Source: an uncultured Bacteroidota bacterium (GTDB lineage: Bacteria; Bacteroidota; Bacteroidia; Chitinophagales; Chitinophagaceae). Taken from it: 64,000 bases of DNA. Both the position numbers and the translations under genes were made by a program. Under the pieces are notes generated by a model. The model searched no databases and was not told where the DNA came from. It saw nothing but the letters and a program-made list of their open reading frames with translations. The DNA lies in NCBI GenBank assembly GCA_903839875.1, contig CAIMDZ010000013.1, positions 38,385-102,384 on the forward strand, in the 5' to 3' direction. This document shows, one piece after another, positions 59,674-64,000 of this stretch (within the stretch, counting starts at the first letter, position 1; each line of letters starts with the position of its first letter).

Positions 59674-62619
59674 CTAATACCCGAAAATCTCCCCCAGGCT
59701 TAGCTTCTTCACTGTACCACATTTCTGCACATCGTCGGCATTGAGTTTCTTCTCAGAAGCTACTATGCAATAGGTGAATGGCTTACCTGCCATATTATCG
59801 GAATGAAACTTTTTCAGGTCGTCGTAGCCTAGCTTGTCGGCATGTTCGTAGATGCTCTTTCTGATATCTTCGTTCAGTCCGCGGCGTTCGGCGGCAAGAT
59901 AGTTGATGATGATGTCGTCACCGGTTATGCGTTCTGTCTCAATGCCTTTTTTTAGTTCTGAGCGGGCAGCCAGCATATTATTTTCTACAGAGGGAAGGTC
60001 GTTGAGCAGTTCATTCATAGCCTTTACTGCCTCATTAAATTTATCGGCCTGGCAACCTACATAGGCGCCTACATAGTAAGGGTCTTCCTTCTTTTCCGGG
60101 GTAGCCACGTATGAATTGGTAGAGTAGGCCAGCGCCTTACTTTCGCGAATGGTCTGGAAAACCAATGAACCCATGCCGCCGCCAAAGTAGGTATTAAACA
60201 TATTGAGCGCCGGTTGTTTGGCAGGGTCGTAGCCGGGTATATTCCTTACCCAGCGGATCTCGCTTTGCACCATATCATAGTCGGCAAACAATACCTGGTT
60301 AGCCGTTTGCGTGGTAAAGGAATATACCCTGGGTGCAGGCACGGGTTTAAACATGTCGGGTAATTTATGTGCCGTTTTTAAAGAACTGGTCAGCGTGCCC
60401 AAAGTAGCAGGACCGTAATATAAAACCCGGTGGCTGTAGCCTGACAAACTATGCAGAATATCCACCAGTTCAGCGCTGGTTAGGTTTTTCAGTTCATCGT
60501 TGCTCAGCACATTGTTAAATGGATTGTCGGCGCCATACCGGGCATAGGATACAAGTCCCGACATGATCTGGGCTTTATTATTTTTGGCATCGGCCCTGCT
60601 TTTACTGATGCGTCCCTTCAGCGCTTTGAGGGCTTCATCATCGGGTTTGCAATTGGCAATCAGGTCTTCGTACAGGGCAACGACCTTATCAAAATTTTCC
60701 TGCAGGCCTTCAATATTTATGGTTGTGTATTCATTATCGGCCCTCATGCTGAAGGTGCAGGCGAGTTTGTAAAGTTCTTTTGAAAATTGCTCCGCAGTCT
60801 TTTTATCTGTTCCGAGGAACTGCAGGTAGGACGCGGCGACAGCCAGCTTCTTATCGTTCCAGGTACCTAACTTATAGCGGTATGATAATTTAAACAGGCC
60901 ATTTTCATCGTTATGTACATACAACACTTCAGCAGGACCGATGCTGCCCTTGGTAATGTCTTTATTGTAATCCAGCCATACAGGCTTTACCGGTTCAACA
61001 GGGGCATTAATCACATTTTTCACAAATGCGGATTGCTGGTCACGGTTGGTCTCTACTGCCGTAATAGGTGGCTTTTCAACCTTTGTTACATTCTTGTCTT
61101 CGCCTTTGCGCTTATATACAACAACGTAATTGTCCTTAAAGTATTTATTGGCAAAGTCAACGATTTCTTTTTTAGTGAGTTTGGATAGCCGGTCGGTGTA
61201 GGAAACATCATCCAGCCAGTCTTCTTCACCTACAAAGGCGCCCATTAATGCAGACGCACGGGAGCCATATTTTTCGTTCTGCTGCATCATGGCTTTCTTC
61301 TGGTTATTGACAATAGACACCAGCAGGTCGTCATCGAAATTGCCTTTTTTAAGGTTTTCAATTTCACCGAGGATGAGGGTTTTTACTTCACTAAGGTTCT
61401 GCCCTGTTGTAGGCGTACCCTGGAAGTTCATGTAGCCATAATCAACAAGAATATCTGCGCTGGCAGAAGCACGGAGGAGCTTTTGTTTTTTAACGAGGTT
61501 CAGGTCAATGAGGCCGGCACGGCCATTGGTGAGCACCTGGCCAACGAGGTCGGCAAGGAGCGCGTCTTTGTCATGAACACCGGGCATACGGTAACCGATT
61601 GCCACAAACTCAGCGTCCGGACCAAATACTTCTTTTTCTACAGGAGCGGTAATTGGTACCTCAGGTTTATATTCGTACTTAGGCACTTTCTTCTTTTCCA
61701 TTTCTGAAAAGTACTGTTCCACTTTTTTGATCATTACATCGGGATCGAAGTCGCCGGCGATGATAACGCCCATGTTGTTGGGCACATAATAGGTCTCGAA
61801 GTACTTGCGGATCTCGAGCAGGGAAGGGTTCTTCAGATGCTCTACGGTTCCGATGGTAGTTTGCTTGCCATAATTATGGTTCAGGAATAAATTGGCCAGC
61901 ATCATCTCCGATACTTTCCTGGGGTTGCTGTCGAGGGTTCTGTTCTTTTCTTCATACACTGCTTCCAGCTCAGTATGAAAAATGCGGAATACAGGATCGC
62001 GGAAACGCTCTGACTGCACCTTCAGGAATTTATCAACAGCATTGGACGGAATATCTTCGGTATAAACAGTCTCTTCAAATGATGTAAAAGCGTTTGTGCC
62101 TTTCGCGCCCATTGATCCCATCATTTTATCGTATTCATTGGCGATGGCAAACTTAGCTGCCAAACCTGACACAGAGTCTATACGGTGATAGATGGACTTG
62201 CGTTTTCCTTCGTCTTTGGTATGGTTGTAGGCTTCATAAAGTGAGTCTATTTTATCGAGCATCGGCTTTTCTTTGAACCAGCTCATGGAGCCATAATTCT
62301 GCGTGCCCTTGAACATCATATGCTCGAGGTAATGCGCCAGCCCGGTATGATCGGCGGGATCGGTTTTGCTCCCTGCTTTAACAGCGATAAACACATGCAT
62401 GCGTGGTTCTTTAGTGGTTGGGCTGAGTATAACGGTTAGCCCGTTTTTCAAAGTGTAGAACCTCGCTTTCATAGGGTCGTTAGTGACATATTTGTAGGAG
62501 TAACCGGCAGACCTGGTTTCGTTCCACTCATACTTGCTGTCTTTTTCCTTGTCCTTTGCGAATACCGAAGTAGTAAAAAACAAGACAAAAAACAGGAACG
62601 CAATTTTTATTGATTTCAT
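59674..62619 (-). CDS. Two-domain M16 metallopeptidase
   Basis: This 981-residue exported protease has a signal peptide (FFTTSVFAKD). The N-terminal M16 unit shows the inverted zinc motif His96-x2-Glu99-His100 in AHYLEHMMFKG, with a second acidic ligand around EAVYEEKNR. A second, catalytically incomplete M16 unit covers roughly residues 560-950 (IGCRY-like FKLSYRYKLGTWND). The layout matches bacterial pitrilysin-type processing or peptide-degrading enzymes. It is transcribed toward a strong shared terminator. Confidence 0.95.
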   Translation of the reverse strand: MKSIKIAFLFFVLFFTTSVFAKDKEKDSKYEWNETRSAGYSYKYVTNDPMKARFYTLKNGLTVILSPTTKEPRMHVFIAVKAGSKTDPADHTGLAHYLEHMMFKGTQNYGSMSWFKEKPMLDKIDSLYEAYNHTKDEGKRKSIYHRIDSVSGLAAKFAIANEYDKMMGSMGAKGTNAFTSFEETVYTEDIPSNAVDKFLKVQSERFRDPVFRIFHTELEAVYEEKNRTLDSNPRKVSEMMLANLFLNHNYGKQTTIGTVEHLKNPSLLEIRKYFETYYVPNNMGVIIAGDFDPDVMIKKVEQYFSEMEKKKVPKYEYKPEVPITAPVEKEVFGPDAEFVAIGYRMPGVHDKDALLADLVGQVLTNGRAGLIDLNLVKKQKLLRASASADILVDYGYMNFQGTPTTGQNLSEVKTLILGEIENLKKGNFDDDLLVSIVNNQKKAMMQQNEKYGSRASALMGAFVGEEDWLDDVSYTDRLSKLTKKEIVDFANKYFKDNYVVVYKRKGEDKNVTKVEKPPITAVETNRDQQSAFVKNVINAPVEPVKPVWLDYNKDITKGSIGPAEVLYVHNDENGLFKLSYRYKLGTWNDKKLAVAASYLQFLGTDKKTAEQFSKELYKLACTFSMRADNEYTTINIEGLQENFDKVVALYEDLIANCKPDDEALKALKGRISKSRADAKNNKAQIMSGLVSYARYGADNPFNNVLSNDELKNLTSAELVDILHSLSGYSHRVLYYGPATLGTLTSSLKTAHKLPDMFKPVPAPRVYSFTTQTANQVLFADYDMVQSEIRWVRNIPGYDPAKQPALNMFNTYFGGGMGSLVFQTIRESKALAYSTNSYVATPEKKEDPYYVGAYVGCQADKFNEAVKAMNELLNDLPSVENNMLAARSELKKGIETERITGDDIIINYLAAERRGLNEDIRKSIYEHADKLGYDDLKKFHSDNMAGKPFTYCIVASEKKLNADDVQKCGTVKKLSLGEIFGY

Positions 62620-62712
62620 AAAATTGATTTTAAAAGGAGTGTTAAAGTATAAAATATTTAGGAAATAGGGCTAAGTATAGTTTATGATGCAAAAGGTATG
62701 CCTCCTTTTAAC

Positions 62713-62720
62713 TAAATTTG
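62713..62720 (+). promoter_or_regulatory. TAAATTTG promoter core for the methyltransferase
   Basis: Exact TAnnTTTG only 5 bp before ATG 62726. Transcription may start near or at the ATG, giving a leaderless message; alternatively ATG 62744 is used. Confidence 0.5.
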
Positions 62721-62725
62721 TTTTT

Positions 62726-64000
62726 ATGAAGAAAGCTATAGATATGCTGCCATTAGACGATGAGTTGCCGAGTGATTTTGCTGATAGGGTAGGTCTATTA
62801 TATGCTAATACCGTAACAGCACAGCATAAAAAAATTAATGGGCAGTTTTTTACACCCACTAAAATTGCTCATTTTATGGCAGGGCTGTCAAAACAGGCAC
62901 AAAAAAATAAATTTAAAATACTCGACCCGGGATGTGGCACTGCAATTCTTTCGTGTTCTCTTATTGAAACACTTGTAAAACAAAATAAAGATTTATCGGA
63001 AATAGAATTGGTGGTTTATGAAACCGATTCCGATATTTTGCCTTTCACAAATGCAGTCCTGAATTATTTAACTACTTGGTTAAAGAAACAAAAAGTAACT
63101 TTTAAAGCAATTCTTCATTCAAATGATTTTGTAATTGAAAATAAAGGATGTTTTGAAGAATCTGTCACCCTTTTTCCTGAATCTAATAAAAACACTTTTG
63201 ATGTTGTTATTTCCAATCCACCTTATTTTAAAATACAGAAGGAAGATATTCGAGCAATAATTGCTAAATCTATCGTATGGGGACAACCAAACATTTATGC
63301 AATCTTTATGATGGCTGCTGCCAAAATGTTAAAAGAAAATGGAGAGTTGATTTTTATTACGCCAAGAAGTTTTGCATCAGGTAATTACTTTCGGGTTTTC
63401 CGAGAGGAATTCTTAAAGGAAATTGAAATAGACCAAATTCATTTGTTTGGCTCAAGAACTGATACATTTGATCGGGATAGTGTATTGCAGGAAACATTAA
63501 TTTTAAAGGGGAAAAAACTAAATTTAAATTATCCTTTACCGCAAATACTTGTCACACATTCAGTTGGCATTAAAGATATAGAACACTTTACTGAAAAACG
63601 CTACGAAGCAAATGAATTGATTGACTTTAATTCAAAAGAAAAAATATTGCATCTTCCTACTAATGAAACAGAAGACAAAATAGTCAGACTCTTTAAATCA
63701 TGGCGGGGTAATCTCCACCAATATGGCATACAGATTTCAACTGGACCTGTTGTATCATTCAGAGCAACGGAGTATTTATATGAAAAATATGAAAACGGGA
63801 CTGTCTTTTTAGCACCTTTATTTCAACTAATCAATACTGCTAAAATGCTATTTGACTGGCCGGTAAATAAAAAGAATAAACCTCAGTATATCAGTTTGTG
63901 CGAAGGAACAAAATCACTTTTAATTCCAAACAAAAACTATATTTTTTTACGTAGGTTTAGCGCTAAAGATGATAAAAGCAGGCTGGTAGCGTCGCCATAT
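62726..64000 (+). CDS. Adenine-specific DNA methyltransferase, 3' end beyond the window
   Basis: This frame is open to the right edge; 425 residues are visible. It has the AdoMet motif I (DPGCGTAIL), a GQFFTPTKIAHFM segment and the catalytic NPPY motif of N6-adenine methyltransferases. Together they recall BsuBI/PstI- or Eco57I-type enzymes. The DNA is clearly AT-richer than the M16 gene beside it, suggesting acquisition. A restriction enzyme gene would be expected just past the edge, but cannot be seen. It may belong to a restriction-modification or another defence locus. Confidence 0.88.
   Translation, partial: MKKAIDMLPLDDELPSDFADRVGLLYANTVTAQHKKINGQFFTPTKIAHFMAGLSKQAQKNKFKILDPGCGTAILSCSLIETLVKQNKDLSEIELVVYETDSDILPFTNAVLNYLTTWLKKQKVTFKAILHSNDFVIENKGCFEESVTLFPESNKNTFDVVISNPPYFKIQKEDIRAIIAKSIVWGQPNIYAIFMMAAAKMLKENGELIFITPRSFASGNYFRVFREEFLKEIEIDQIHLFGSRTDTFDRDSVLQETLILKGKKLNLNYPLPQILVTHSVGIKDIEHFTEKRYEANELIDFNSKEKILHLPTNETEDKIVRLFKSWRGNLHQYGIQISTGPVVSFRATEYLYEKYENGTVFLAPLFQLINTAKMLFDWPVNKKNKPQYISLCEGTKSLLIPNKNYIFLRRFSAKDDKSRLVASPY

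Overview
The window looks like chromosomal DNA from a member of the Bacteroidota, most likely near the Chitinophagaceae. Support: several start codons sit just behind the Bacteroidota promoter core TAnnTTTG. There is a gldC gliding gene, a DUF4293 gene and a TonB-dependent receptor with a carboxypeptidase-like plug domain. Three secreted proteins carry type IX (Por) sorting tails, and many outer-membrane barrels and lipoproteins are present. Most genes are housekeeping genes separated by repeat-rich gaps.

Layout. 1-7.6 kb (minus): an apparent seven-gene unit reading PepSY-like protein, YncE propeller, response regulator, histidine kinase, TolC, membrane-fusion lipoprotein and RND pump; the pump runs off the left edge. 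7.7-14 kb: two RelE/ParE-type toxin-antitoxin pairs and one pair with a truncated PIN toxin, around recJ and kmo. 14.3-18.2 kb (plus): ybeY, an RluA-type synthase, gldC, a YqeY-like gene, cvpA and a glutamine amidotransferase. 18-28 kb: S41 protease, L,D-transpeptidase, an HTH regulator, a GNAT-like protein, two tandem barrels, a 3-hydroxyacyl-CoA dehydrogenase and a fumarylacetoacetase-family enzyme. 28.1-29.1 kb: an AT-rich two-gene island, a SatD-family protein with cyclase-like motifs plus a small membrane protein. 29-38.4 kb: carbonic anhydrase, lipid kinase, nadC, queA, dgt, manC, an Nfu-type protein, a 46-residue lipoprotein and serS.

38.4-42.2 kb is the most unusual part. It holds an intact 145-bp MITE-like element with perfect 18-19 bp ends and a 10-bp target duplication, a tiny Cys-containing ORF with its own promoter and terminator, an NHL-repeat type IX cargo, and a 1.1-kb gap. 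That gap contains an orphan promoter, a duplicated ~135-bp block, two DnaA-box sequences and repeated CGACA motifs.

42-64 kb: barrels, RDD protein, aminopeptidase P, TonB receptor, PaaE-like reductase, paired lipoproteins, a type IX cargo behind a sigma-54-type promoter, murI, a broken DUF1566 gene, a decayed tRNA-Leu-like sequence with its terminator, a BNR-repeat cargo, a two-domain M16 protease, and the 5' part of an AT-rich adenine DNA methyltransferase cut by the right edge.

Functional links seen: a two-component-controlled tripartite efflux operon; kmo and nadC as two steps of tryptophan-to-NAD synthesis; and several type IX cargos together with gldC. Dispersed palindromic repeats fill most gaps, and one has inserted in frame inside kmo.
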